Shown here one piece after another: positions 7,515-15,746 of a stretch of DNA of 21,861 nt (its first letter is position 1; each line of letters starts with the position of its first letter). The notes beneath the pieces were generated by a model, which did no database searches, was not told where the DNA came from, and saw nothing but the letters and a program-made list of their open reading frames with translations. A program made the position numbers and the translations under genes. This DNA comes from an uncultured Lysobacter sp. (lineage in GTDB: Bacteria > Pseudomonadota > Gammaproteobacteria > Xanthomonadales > Xanthomonadaceae), in assembly GCA_946480055.1 (NCBI GenBank), contig CAMLID010000054.1:1-21861 (forward strand), in the 5' to 3' direction.

Positions 7515-8050
7515 AGCCCGACCCGACCACGCCGCCGCCCCATAGTCGATGCCCGCCGGTTGCAGAGTGAGTGTAGCCGCGGTGCATCTCGATGGTTCGG
7601 GACGACCACGTTGCGTGCGCATCGAATGGGGCGTTCAGCAATCCCGCACCGCGATTGCATCGCCCCGTGCACAAGCTGTCCATATCCATCGTATGTCTCC
7701 AGGAGATTTACCCCTGGGAGCAGGAGCGCTCATTGCGACGCGTCGCGCGACCCGAAATGCCACGCTATTGCCATTGTATTTGTGCGCCCTGATCACATCC
7801 GACGCGCGCTGAAGATCTGGGACACAAGGCCCCGGACCGAAACCGGGCGCATGGCAGAATCACACGGCCTTCGGGACCGTGATCGCTAGCGTCACGAGCA
7901 TGCGATAACGTTCCAAATATTATGCGATACATGTAGCGCGTACCGCGACGAAACATGGCGACCAGCTCACGCGCCGCAGACGACCATCAGGCTCTGGAAT
8001 CAGTTCATGGCGCATGCCGGCATTGCCAAGAAAAGCCAGAGTGAGCAGCC
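7515..8050. other. Long gene-free stretch before the multicopper oxidase
   Basis: These 536 bp hold no frame I can support. From about 7690 to 7935 the sequence is clearly less GC-rich than its surroundings. A direct repeat ATGCGATA occurs at 7900-7907 and 7922-7929 (22-bp spacing), and a -10-like TATTAT lies at 7918-7923 without a good -35. The stretch probably contains the multicopper oxidase promoter, and it may also be the remains of a lost or transferred segment. Confidence 0.5.
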
Positions 8051-9706
8051 ATGACCGATACGACGCGCCGTCGCCTTATCGTCGGACTCGCCGCCGCGGC
8101 CTCGCTCGCCGCGGCCACGCCGTTCCTGCTCAGGCGCAAGCGCGCGCACGATCACGCCGCCGCGCCGGCGACGCCGGACTCGCATGCGGGTCCCGGCCTG
8201 CCGAACGCGCGGCCGTTCCAGATGCCGCTACGCCTGCCGGGCCGCGACGGCCTGTTCGCCGAAGTCGCGCTGTCGGCGCCGTTGGCGCTGAGCGCACGCG
8301 CCGCGACGTTCCCGATCTTCGCCGGCAAGCCGACCCTGGTCTGGCACTACGCCGGCAGCGCCGACGGCCATGCCTTCGCTAATCCATTGCTGCGCGCGTC
8401 GAAAGGCGACACGGTCAACGTCACGCTCGACAACGCCCTGCAGGAAGACACGACCATCCATTGGCACGGCCTGAGCGTGGACGAGGCCAACGACGGCAGC
8501 GGCCTGCACCCGGTTGCGGCCGGTGGCCGGGCACGCTACCGGTTCAAGGTCGACAACCGTGCCGGGCTGTACTGGTATCACGCGCATCCGCACGAACGTA
8601 CCGGCCAGCAGCTGCAGCGCGGGCTGGCGGGCCTGCTGCGGATCGAGGACCAGGAAGATCGCGCGCTGAACGAGCGCCTGGGCCTGCGCTGGGGCGAACG
8701 CGATCTGCCGCTGTTCATCGCCGACAAACAGGTCGATGCCGACAACGGCATCGTCTATCGCCTGGGCGCGGACGATTGGATCGGCAACCGCGTGCTGGTG
8801 AACTGGACCCCCGAACCCTTTCTGGAAGTGCTGCCGGCGCTGTACCGCCTGCGCATGGTCAATGCGGCCAACGCGCGCATGCTGCGGATCGCGTTCGAGC
8901 ACGAAGGCCGGACGCTGCCGTTCCGGCTGATCGGCACCGACGGCGGACTGCTGGCGCAGGCTTGGACGCTGGACGATGTGTTTCTCGCGCCCGCGCAGCG
9001 CATCGACGTGCTGGTCGATTTCGGTGCCTTGCCCGCCGGCGCCCGCGTGCTGCTGCGCAGCCTGGAATACGTCGCGATGGAGAACGAGGACGAGTCCGGC
9101 GCGTTCGCGCCCGATCCGATGGGCGACCATCCGGGCGCGGCGCCGATGGGCGATGCGCTGGATCTGATGCAGTTCTGCGTCGCCGCCTGCAGCGATACGC
9201 AACGACGCGAGGCCAAGCCAGCGTCCGTCAGCGTGCCGGCGACGCTGAGCGCATTGCCGCCGCCACCCGACACCGACGGCTGGCCGGTGCGACCGATCCG
9301 CCTGCGCATGGACGACCAGGGCACCTGGTTCATCAACGACTGGAATTACCACCAGGTCGGCCACGACCCGGTATTCACCGTCAAGCGCGGCAGCCGCGAG
9401 GTCTGGGAAATCCGCAACAACATGACCAGCATGCCGCACCCCATCCACCTGCACGGTTTCCAGTTCCGCGTGGTCTCGCGCAGCATCAGCCCGCCCGACG
9501 TGCGCAGCCGCAAAGTCACGAGCCAGGGCCTGGGACCGCAGGATCTGGGCCTGAGCGACACCGTCGTGGTGTGGCCGGGCGAGATCGTCCGCATCGCGAT
9601 CGATTTCTCCCAGCCCTGCTCCGGCATCCAGCGCTACATGCTCCATTGCCACAATCTGGAGCACGAGGACATGGGCATGATGGTCACGTTCGCCGTCGAC
9701 GATTGA
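8051..9706 (+). CDS. Tat-exported multicopper oxidase
   Basis: This 551-residue protein is a three-cupredoxin multicopper oxidase, which couples substrate oxidation to reduction of oxygen to water. All four copper-ligand blocks are intact: HWHG (137-140), HAHPH (177-181), HPIHLHG (463-469) and HCHNLEHEDMGMM (532-544). C533 is the type 1 cysteine and M543 the probable axial ligand, as in CueO. The N-terminus TTRRRLIVGLAAAASLAAA is a twin-arginine signal, so it acts in the periplasm. CueO-like cuprous oxidase, CotA/bilirubin-oxidase-like or laccase activity cannot be separated by eye. No long Met-rich insert like that of CueO is seen, which argues against a dedicated copper-tolerance enzyme. 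An FKBP-type lipoprotein follows 55 nt downstream. Confidence 0.95.
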   Translation: MTDTTRRRLIVGLAAAASLAAATPFLLRRKRAHDHAAAPATPDSHAGPGLPNARPFQMPLRLPGRDGLFAEVALSAPLALSARAATFPIFAGKPTLVWHYAGSADGHAFANPLLRASKGDTVNVTLDNALQEDTTIHWHGLSVDEANDGSGLHPVAAGGRARYRFKVDNRAGLYWYHAHPHERTGQQLQRGLAGLLRIEDQEDRALNERLGLRWGERDLPLFIADKQVDADNGIVYRLGADDWIGNRVLVNWTPEPFLEVLPALYRLRMVNAANARMLRIAFEHEGRTLPFRLIGTDGGLLAQAWTLDDVFLAPAQRIDVLVDFGALPAGARVLLRSLEYVAMENEDESGAFAPDPMGDHPGAAPMGDALDLMQFCVAACSDTQRREAKPASVSVPATLSALPPPPDTDGWPVRPIRLRMDDQGTWFINDWNYHQVGHDPVFTVKRGSREVWEIRNNMTSMPHPIHLHGFQFRVVSRSISPPDVRSRKVTSQGLGPQDLGLSDTVVVWPGEIVRIAIDFSQPCSGIQRYMLHCHNLEHEDMGMMVTFAVDD

Positions 9707-9761
9707 TCTCGACGCTGCGTCGCCTGTCCGTGGCAACTTTCACTCAGAAGAGAACGAACTC

Positions 9762-10490
9762 ATGAACCGTGTCGCACACGCCTGCCTGATCGTCCTGCTG
9801 CCGGTGGCCTTGATCGCATGCCAGCCCAAGAGCAGGAACGAAGCCGCCTCCAGCGACGCGACGCCCGTACGTCTGGACGACGCCCGCGCCAAGACCAGCT
9901 ACATGGTCGGCCTGGATCTGGCCAAGCAGGTGGCGCCGGTCCGCGACGAAGTCGATATCGACACCGTCGTGGCCGCCTTGCGCGCCGCGCACGCCGGCAA
10001 GAAGCCGTTGCTGGACGAAACCCAGGTCGAGCAGATCCGCAGGGACTTCGTCCGCCAACTGCAGGACAAGCGCAAGGCCGAGCAGTCGGCACTGGCCAAG
10101 AAGAATCTGCAACGCGGTCGCGACTTCCTGGCCGAGAACGGCGCCAAGCAGGGCATCGTCACGACCGCGTCGGGCCTGCAGTACCAGGTGGTCCTCGATG
10201 CCCGCGGCGCCAAGCCGGCGGTCGACGCCACGGTGCGGGTCAACTACATCGGCTCGGTGCTGGACGGCAAGGAGTTCGAAAACACCTATGCGATCGACCA
10301 TCCGTCCGAATTTCCGCTCAGCCAGGTGATGCCCGGGCTGCGCGAGGGCATGATGCTGATGCCTACCGGCAGCAAGTACCGGTTCTGGATCCCCGCCGCG
10401 CAGGGTTATGGCGAACACGGCGTGCCGGGCCAGATCGAGCCGAACGCCACCCTGGTCTTCGATGTCGAGCTGCTCGAGATCGCAGGCTAG
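9762..10490 (+). CDS. FKBP-type peptidyl-prolyl isomerase-like lipoprotein
   Basis: The 242-residue product has a signal peptide ending in LIAC (Cys20), so it is a predicted lipoprotein. Residues about 42-120 are the helical dimerisation domain of the FkpA/Mip group. Residues about 140-240 are the FKBP fold (VRVNYIGSVLDGKEF ... FPLSQVMPG ... LVFDVELLEI). In the active pocket Y162 and Y216 are kept. The usual Asp after FD is Glu (E173), and the Trp at the pocket floor (VIPGW in FkpA and Mip) is L193. Isomerase activity may therefore be weak, while the chaperone function could remain. AGAGAA about 9 nt before the ATG is a fair ribosome binding site. It may be co-transcribed with the multicopper oxidase and could help fold exported proteins (inference). 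Confidence 0.9.
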   Translation: MNRVAHACLIVLLPVALIACQPKSRNEAASSDATPVRLDDARAKTSYMVGLDLAKQVAPVRDEVDIDTVVAALRAAHAGKKPLLDETQVEQIRRDFVRQLQDKRKAEQSALAKKNLQRGRDFLAENGAKQGIVTTASGLQYQVVLDARGAKPAVDATVRVNYIGSVLDGKEFENTYAIDHPSEFPLSQVMPGLREGMMLMPTGSKYRFWIPAAQGYGEHGVPGQIEPNATLVFDVELLEIAG

Positions 10491-10544
10491 CCCGCTACCC
10501 TCCACCGGCGGCCGCGGCCTGGCCGCGCCGCCACGGACCCTGCG

Positions 10545-11405
10545 ATGAGCGCGAACCGATACGTCCTCACCCTGTCCTGCCCGGATCGCATCGGCATCGT
10601 CAGCGCGATCTCCGGTCGTCTGTTCATGCATGGCGCCAACATCATCGAGTCGCAGCAGTTCGGCGACCCGGAGACCGGCCGTTTCTTCATGCGCACGGTG
10701 TTCGCCCACACCCGCGCGATCGACGACGACCGCCTGCAGCAGGACCTGGGCATGGTCGCCGACCATTTCGGCATGGACTGGAAGCTGCGGGACCTGGCCG
10801 AGCGACGCCGGGTGATGCTGTTGGTATCGCGCTTCGACCATTGCCTGAGCGACCTGCTGTACCGCTGGCGCATCGGCGAGCTGCCGATGGACATCGCCGC
10901 CATAGTCGCCAACCATCCGCGCGAGACCTACCGCCACCTCGATCTGGACGGCTTGCCGTTCCACTACCTTCCGCTCGTGCGGGACGACAAGGCGCAGCAG
11001 GAGGCCGCGCTATGGTCGCTGATCGAGCAGACCGGCACCGAGCTGGTGGTGCTGGCGCGCTACATGCAGGTGCTGTCGCCCGCGCTGGTGGCCAAGCTGG
11101 CCGGGCGCTGCATCAACATCCATCATTCTTTCCTGCCCGGCTTCAAGGGCGCGCGTCCGTATCATCAGGCGCACGCGCGCGGCGTAAAACTGATCGGCGC
11201 CACCGCGCACTTCGTCACCGAGCACCTGGACGAAGGGCCGATCATCGAACAGGACACGCAACGGGTCAGCCACCATCACACGCCGGCCGATCTGATCCGC
11301 ATCGGCCGCGACGTCGAGCGGCGCGTGCTCGCCCAGGCGCTGCGCTACTGCCTGGACGACCGCATCCTGCTCAACGGCGACAAGACGGTGGTGTTCGCGC
11401 TCTGA
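10545..11405 (+). CDS. purU: Formyltetrahydrofolate deformylase
   Basis: The 286-residue enzyme hydrolyses 10-formyltetrahydrofolate to formate and tetrahydrofolate, balancing one-carbon pools and feeding formate to PurT-dependent purine synthesis. An N-terminal ACT domain (about 5-85, [19 protein letters not shown]) precedes the formyltransferase-like catalytic domain (about 90-280). The catalytic triad N191, H193 and D229 is visible in [18 protein letters not shown] and HLDEGPII. Length and motifs match PurU closely. It begins 54 nt after the FKBP gene, with only a weak ribosome binding site (GGACC). No riboswitch-like structure was seen upstream. A perfect 17-bp hairpin follows. Confidence 0.96.
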   Translation: MSANRYVLTLSCPDRIGIVSAISGRLFMHGANIIESQQFGDPETGRFFMRTVFAHTRAIDDDRLQQDLGMVADHFGMDWKLRDLAERRRVMLLVSRFDHCLSDLLYRWRIGELPMDIAAIVANHPRETYRHLDLDGLPFHYLPLVRDDKAQQEAALWSLIEQTGTELVVLARYMQVLSPALVAKLAGRCINIHHSFLPGFKGARPYHQAHARGVKLIGATAHFVTEHLDEGPIIEQDTQRVSHHHTPADLIRIGRDVERRVLAQALRYCLDDRILLNGDKTVVFAL

Positions 11406-11482
11406 GGCGACGTTCGCGCAGCGTCCGCTGCCCGGGAGCGAACGATCCCATGCGACGCAAACGCCAGGACGCCTGGCCGCAA

Positions 11483-11519
11483 CGGAACACCCCGGCACCG
11501 ACGGTGCCGGGGTGTTCCG
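11483..11519. terminator. Perfect 17-bp hairpin between convergent purU and TonB receptor genes
   Basis: Arms 11483-11499 and 11503-11519 pair perfectly over 17 bp around a 3-nt GAC loop. It lies about 80 nt past the purU stop and 68 nt past the receptor stop on the other strand. That position suits a terminator working in both directions. Neither side has a run of T, so it may act with Rho or as a 3' stabiliser. Confidence 0.75.
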
Positions 11520-11586
11520 CGACTTCCAGCTTCCGCCGCGACCGGAACGGTCGCGGCGGCGATGGCGGGCACCAGGCCCGCGCGAC

Positions 11587-14376
11587 TCAGAAACGCTGAC
11601 GGTACTGCAGGTAGTAAAAACGGCCGGGTACGTCGTACTGCTGATCGAACTGGTTGTACGGCGCGGTCAGGGCCAGCGGCGGCTCCTTCTCGAACACGTT
11701 GTTGGCGCCGATCGAGACGGTCGCGTTCCACGGCGTGTTGTAGCGGAACTGGATGTCGTGGTACGTGACTGCGCCCAGGTGGTTCTCGAGCGTGTCCGGG
11801 CTGGAGCAGTAGGCCTTGAACGAGGCCGGGCAGGTCTCGTCGATGCCGGACTTGTAGCGCATGCCCCAGGTCGCGCCGAAATCGCCCTTGCTCCAATCCA
11901 GATACAGGTTGGACTTGATCCGCCAGTACGGATCCTGCGGCAGATACAGGCCCTGGCGCTGTTCGGGCTTGGAGTCCTTGGTGGTCTTGGTTTCCCAGTT
12001 GGCGGTGTAGCTGGTGTCCCAGGTGATCGAGAACTTGCCGTAGACGGTTTCCGGCAGGCGGTAGTTGACGGTGACGTCGTAGCCTTCGACCTCGTACTCT
12101 GCCAGGTTCAGCAGCGGCAGATCCATGTCGGTGATGGTGCCGGGGTTGCCCGGATAGGCGTTGTCGCGCTTGAACAAGGCGCAGTACACGGCGCGCTCGC
12201 CGGCGGTGCCGGAGTAGCACTTGTCGAGCACGAACTGCGCGGTCGGTCGGGTGATCGCGTTCTCGATGGTGATCCGGTACCAGTCGACTGCGATGTCGAA
12301 GCCCTGCAGCCAGCTCGGGCTGTAGACGAAGCCCAGGGTCTTGCTGATCGAGGTTTCCGGCTGCAGGTCCGGGTTGGACTTATTGGTGAACGCCTCCACC
12401 GTCTGTCGCGACGAGCCGCTGCCGGACTGGGTGTAGCCGGCGGGCACGCCGTCGGCGGTGCAGCGCGCGGCGACGGTCGGGTCGCTGCGCTTGCCCGAAT
12501 GGCTGGAACATGGGTCGGCGTAGCTGGAGAAGGTGTCGGCGTCGCCGCCATAGAGGTTGGTGATACTGGGCGCGCGGAAGCCTTCCGACCAGTTGCCGCG
12601 GATCAGCAGGTCTTCGAACGGCTTCCAGCGGAAGCCGAACTTGCTGTTGAGCGTGTCGCCGAAGTTGCTGTAGTCCGAGTAGCGAGTGGCGATCGAGAAA
12701 TCCAGCAATTTGGCGAACGGGAGATCGGCCAGGACCGGTACCGCGAACTCGGCGTAAAGATCGTCGAGCGAATAGCTGCCCGCGGTCGGTTTGCTGCCGT
12801 TGCCGGTGCTCAGGCCGGCGGCGATGAATGCGTCCGGGTCGAACTGGCCGCTTTCGATGCGGTGCTCATAGCCCGCGGCGAAACCCAGCGGGCCGGCCGG
12901 CAGGTCGAACAGATCGCCGCTGATGTTGGCGGTGTAGCTCTTGGATTCGACCTTGCGAGAGTCGTGGGCGGTGAACGAGACGTAGTCCAGAGCCTCCTTG
13001 CTGATCGAACCCAGGCCGCCGAGCGGATTGATCGGGACGCAGCCGGCGATCACCGCGGCGGGCGTGCCGCAACGGGCCACTCCGCCGCCGTCGACGAAGG
13101 ACGGGCCGTAGGCGTTGCGCAGGTTGGCCAGGTTGAACAGACCATAGGTGATCGTGTTCTCGTCGCTGCGGTCGTAGCGATAGCCCACGTCCCAGTCGAA
13201 GGTGCGCTCGCCGAAGTTGAAGTAGCCCTCCAGGCCGCCATAGAAGTGGAAGTTCTTGACGTCCTGATTGAACGAACGGCCGCCGGATTCCTGGAAGCGG
13301 CGGCTGACGCTGATCAGATCGCGCGCGCCCGCGGTGCCTTTCGTCGGGTTGTAGATGCTGTCCTTGCTCAGGGTCAGGCCGGTGACCGGCATGGCCGCGA
13401 GCAACTGCTCGGAGAGGCGCTGGTTGTACAGCGTCTCGACCCTGAAGGTCAGGCTGTCGGTGATGTCGAAGGTGCCTTGCGCGAACAGCGACTTGCGCTC
13501 CTGCGGGGTCAGCAGGTAGTTGTCCGGCGCGGTGTTGTAGCCGTGCACGTTGGAGCTGAACGGAACGAAGCTGTTGTTGTTGCCGAGCACGTAGCGTTTG
13601 TTGTCGCGCGGATCGACGAACGAACCCGGGAAGCCGGTGTTGCTCTGTCCGCCGAAGAACGGCGGACCGCCGGCGGAGATGTCGCGGTCGCCCGCCATCA
13701 CCTGCTCTTCCTTGACGTAGGACGCGCCGATCAGCAGCGAGGAGCGATCGTTGCTCACGCCCAGGCTGAAGTCGTAGGCCTGGCGCATGCCGTCGCCCTG
13801 GCCGAACTGGCCGATATACGCGCCGGCCTCGGCACCTTCGAAGTTGCGGCGGGTGATGATGTTGACCACGCCGGCGATGGCGTCGGAGCCATAGATGGTC
13901 GAAGCGCCGTCCTTCAGCACTTCCACGCGCTCGATGATCGAGGCCGGGATGGTATTGAGGTCGACCGTGCCGTCGAGCTGGGTGGTCCAGCGACGGCCGT
14001 TGACCAGGACCAGGGTGCGGCCGCTACCGAGATTGCGCAGGCTGATGCCGGCCGAGCCGTCGCCGCCGTTGTTGAAGGTGGTGTTGAGCGCGGCGCCGTT
14101 GGTGGAAATGCGCTGCAGCACGTCGGCGACCGAGGTCACGCCCTGCTTGTCGATCTCGGCGCGGGTCAGGGTGAAGATCGGCTGCGAGGTCTCGATGTCG
14201 GCGCGCTTGATGCGCGAACCGGTGACCTGGATGCGGTCGATCTCGGTCGGCGCCTTGTCGTCGGCGGCGGGCTGGTCCTGCGCCTGCGCGACGGGTGCGA
14301 CGACCGCGAGCGCGATGGCGATTTCCAACGGCAGCCGCGCGCGACGGCCTGCGGAGGTGGTGGCGTACTGCTTCAT
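11587..14376 (-). CDS. TonB-dependent outer-membrane receptor
   Basis: This 929-residue protein is an outer-membrane beta-barrel that imports ligands using TonB energy. It has a Sec signal peptide ending VAQA|QDQ (about 1-33) and a TonB-box-like IDRIQVTGS (46-54). A plug domain covers about 60-175 (AEIDKQGVTSVADVLQRI, SLRNLGSGRTLVLVNGRR, IERVEVLKDGASTIYGSDAIAGVVNIITRR). The long 22-strand-type barrel ends in an aromatic F, as outer-membrane assembly requires. No N-terminal STN signalling domain is present, so it does not look like a sigma-factor-coupled transducer. GAGGGGA lies about 9 nt before the ATG. An AraC-family gene ends 69 nt upstream on the same strand and is the obvious candidate regulator. 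The ligand (siderophore, carbohydrate or peptide) cannot be deduced. Confidence 0.95.
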   Translation of the reverse strand: MKQYATTSAGRRARLPLEIAIALAVVAPVAQAQDQPAADDKAPTEIDRIQVTGSRIKRADIETSQPIFTLTRAEIDKQGVTSVADVLQRISTNGAALNTTFNNGGDGSAGISLRNLGSGRTLVLVNGRRWTTQLDGTVDLNTIPASIIERVEVLKDGASTIYGSDAIAGVVNIITRRNFEGAEAGAYIGQFGQGDGMRQAYDFSLGVSNDRSSLLIGASYVKEEQVMAGDRDISAGGPPFFGGQSNTGFPGSFVDPRDNKRYVLGNNNSFVPFSSNVHGYNTAPDNYLLTPQERKSLFAQGTFDITDSLTFRVETLYNQRLSEQLLAAMPVTGLTLSKDSIYNPTKGTAGARDLISVSRRFQESGGRSFNQDVKNFHFYGGLEGYFNFGERTFDWDVGYRYDRSDENTITYGLFNLANLRNAYGPSFVDGGGVARCGTPAAVIAGCVPINPLGGLGSISKEALDYVSFTAHDSRKVESKSYTANISGDLFDLPAGPLGFAAGYEHRIESGQFDPDAFIAAGLSTGNGSKPTAGSYSLDDLYAEFAVPVLADLPFAKLLDFSIATRYSDYSNFGDTLNSKFGFRWKPFEDLLIRGNWSEGFRAPSITNLYGGDADTFSSYADPCSSHSGKRSDPTVAARCTADGVPAGYTQSGSGSSRQTVEAFTNKSNPDLQPETSISKTLGFVYSPSWLQGFDIAVDWYRITIENAITRPTAQFVLDKCYSGTAGERAVYCALFKRDNAYPGNPGTITDMDLPLLNLAEYEVEGYDVTVNYRLPETVYGKFSITWDTSYTANWETKTTKDSKPEQRQGLYLPQDPYWRIKSNLYLDWSKGDFGATWGMRYKSGIDETCPASFKAYCSSPDTLENHLGAVTYHDIQFRYNTPWNATVSIGANNVFEKEPPLALTAPYNQFDQQYDVPGRFYYLQYRQRF

Positions 14377-14417
14377 CTAGCGATGTCCCCTCGTAGTGGT
14401 GGTAGCGTCCGCGCCTT

Positions 14418-14435
14418 GTTAGCGACGCGTTAAAC
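14418..14435. promoter_or_regulatory. Imperfect dyad upstream of the TonB receptor gene
   Basis: GTTAGCGACGCGTTAAAC forms an imperfect palindrome (TTA, CG and TAA positions are symmetric) in the 69-bp gap between the AraC gene and the receptor start. It is a candidate operator for the receptor promoter, but symmetry is only partial. Confidence 0.3.
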
Positions 14436-14445
14436 GCAGGCCAAA

Positions 14446-15396
14446 CTACGGCGCGGCGAGTCGCATCCGGGTGCGCAAACCGGGCGTGGGACTTGCGGAT
14501 TTCTGGCCGCTGGCTTGCAGCGCGCGGTACTCGCTAGCGGTGCAACCCATGCGCGCACGGAAGGTGCGCGCGAAGCTGCACGGCGAATCGAAGCCGCAGG
14601 CGTGGCTGACCTCGCCGATCGACAGCCGAGTTTCGCGCAGCAGTTCGCAGGCCTGCTGCACGCGCTGGTTCACGCAGGCGGCCTGCACGGTGATGCCGTA
14701 GACGGCGTGGAAGGTCTTGGAGATCCACCAGGTCGAGAAGCTGGTGAGTTGGGCCAGTTCGTCCATCAGCACCACGCGGTGGGCATTGCCGCGCAGATAG
14801 AGCTTGGCGCGCTGCAGGCGACCGAGCACCTGACGCTGGCGCGCGCGCCGACGTCCGGGGCAACGCTCCAGCAGTTCGTCGAGTTCGTGCTGGGTTTCGT
14901 GCACGTAGGCCAGCAGCATGCGGAACGCAGCCAGGCGCTGGTTGGGCAGGCCGCGGGCCGAGGCGGCGGTCGCACAGCCCCGCCACAGTCGCACCAGCGC
15001 GCGCCGTTGCGCGGCATCGACGCGGCCGTCGCCGGGCATCAGGTCGATGCGGGCGTGGCGCTCGATCTCGCGCATCAGCGAAGGCTTGCAGCTGAATCCG
15101 ACCATCAGCCCGCGGCGTTCGGCGTCGATGCGCGGTGCGCTGTCGCGGTCGAACGCGATCCACTGGTTGCGATTGAGCGCGAAGCGGCCTTCGCGGCTCT
15201 CGATCTGGGAACGGCCGCGCAATTGCAGCCAGTAGGACGGCGAACTGCCGGACACGCGCACGCTGCCGAAGTCGCGTACCAGGTAGAGCTGAAAGCCGTC
15301 GTTGGACGGTGCACGGTCGCTGTCGATCAGCTGCCCGCTTTCGACGCTTTCCCAACCTTCCTGGCTGCCGTAGTGGTGATAGTCGCTTTGCATCAT
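14446..15396 (-). CDS. AraC-family transcriptional regulator
   Basis: The product from the ATG at 15396 has 316 residues. The N-terminal part (about 1-190) resembles the AraC ligand-binding/cupin-like region without strong motifs. The C-terminal 100 residues hold both AraC helix-turn-helix units: MDELAQLTSFSTWWISKTFHAVYG and IGEVSHACGFDSPCSFARTFRARMG, followed by the expected SEYR. AGGGG lies 5 nt before the first of two adjacent ATG codons, which supports this start. The frame stays open to 15612, but that extra part is Arg/Pro/Ala-rich low-complexity sequence with no homolog-like features. It sits directly upstream of the TonB receptor on the same strand, so it likely controls that gene in response to its ligand (inference). 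Confidence 0.9.
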   Translation of the reverse strand: MMQSDYHHYGSQEGWESVESGQLIDSDRAPSNDGFQLYLVRDFGSVRVSGSSPSYWLQLRGRSQIESREGRFALNRNQWIAFDRDSAPRIDAERRGLMVGFSCKPSLMREIERHARIDLMPGDGRVDAAQRRALVRLWRGCATAASARGLPNQRLAAFRMLLAYVHETQHELDELLERCPGRRRARQRQVLGRLQRAKLYLRGNAHRVVLMDELAQLTSFSTWWISKTFHAVYGITVQAACVNQRVQQACELLRETRLSIGEVSHACGFDSPCSFARTFRARMGCTASEYRALQASGQKSASPTPGLRTRMRLAAP

Positions 15397-15746
15397 CGCT
15401 GCCCCTGTCGGTCCTGGCCGCGTTGGCGCGGCGTCGGGCGCAAGACATCGCGGCGCGCGCGCCGACGGCGCGGGCGACGGTCGCCTGCGGTGGAGTGGAG
15501 GGCGATCCGGCCCGTCGTTCGTGTGCGCGTTGGCGGCGTTGCGCCGGCGTCCGCGTACCGTCCTGCTGTCGTCTTGCGACGCGGTCGAGTGTTGCGATGC
15601 GCGCGCGCTCACGCTTCGAACTGATTCGAACGGTCGCGTTCGCGTTTATGTTGCGTATGGAATGCGCACACGTTTTTGCAACATCGCGAACGTCGCTTAG
15701 GCAAGATCGGCAAAAATTCGCAGCGCGATCCGCTGCGGTGCGGCGT
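15397..15746. promoter_or_regulatory. Regulatory gap upstream of the AraC gene, behind the histidine kinase
   Basis: No gene is seen in these 350 bp. Two TTCGAA palindromes lie at 15615-15620 and 15625-15630, exactly one helical turn apart. A perfect inverted repeat ATGTTGC (15648-15654) and GCAACAT (15678-15684) spans 37 bp and encloses A/T-rich sequence. These are candidate regulator sites for the AraC promoter, which must fire leftwards from here. Promoter boxes are not clear enough to assign. Confidence 0.4.

Noticed and set aside
8051..9761. Copper-resistance operon around the multicopper oxidase
   Set aside because: No copper ATPase, CopB-like protein, metallochaperone or CueR-type gene lies nearby, and the neighbour is an FKBP lipoprotein. 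The enzyme's own role remains open.
10491..10544. Riboswitch (folate or glycine type) upstream of purU
   Set aside because: Only 54 nt separate the genes, too short for these aptamers, and no conserved core was visible.
11512..14433. Plus-strand open frame of 973 codons opposite the TonB receptor
   Set aside because: The minus strand encodes a complete receptor with signal peptide, plug and barrel. The plus-strand translation is low-complexity and matches no fold.
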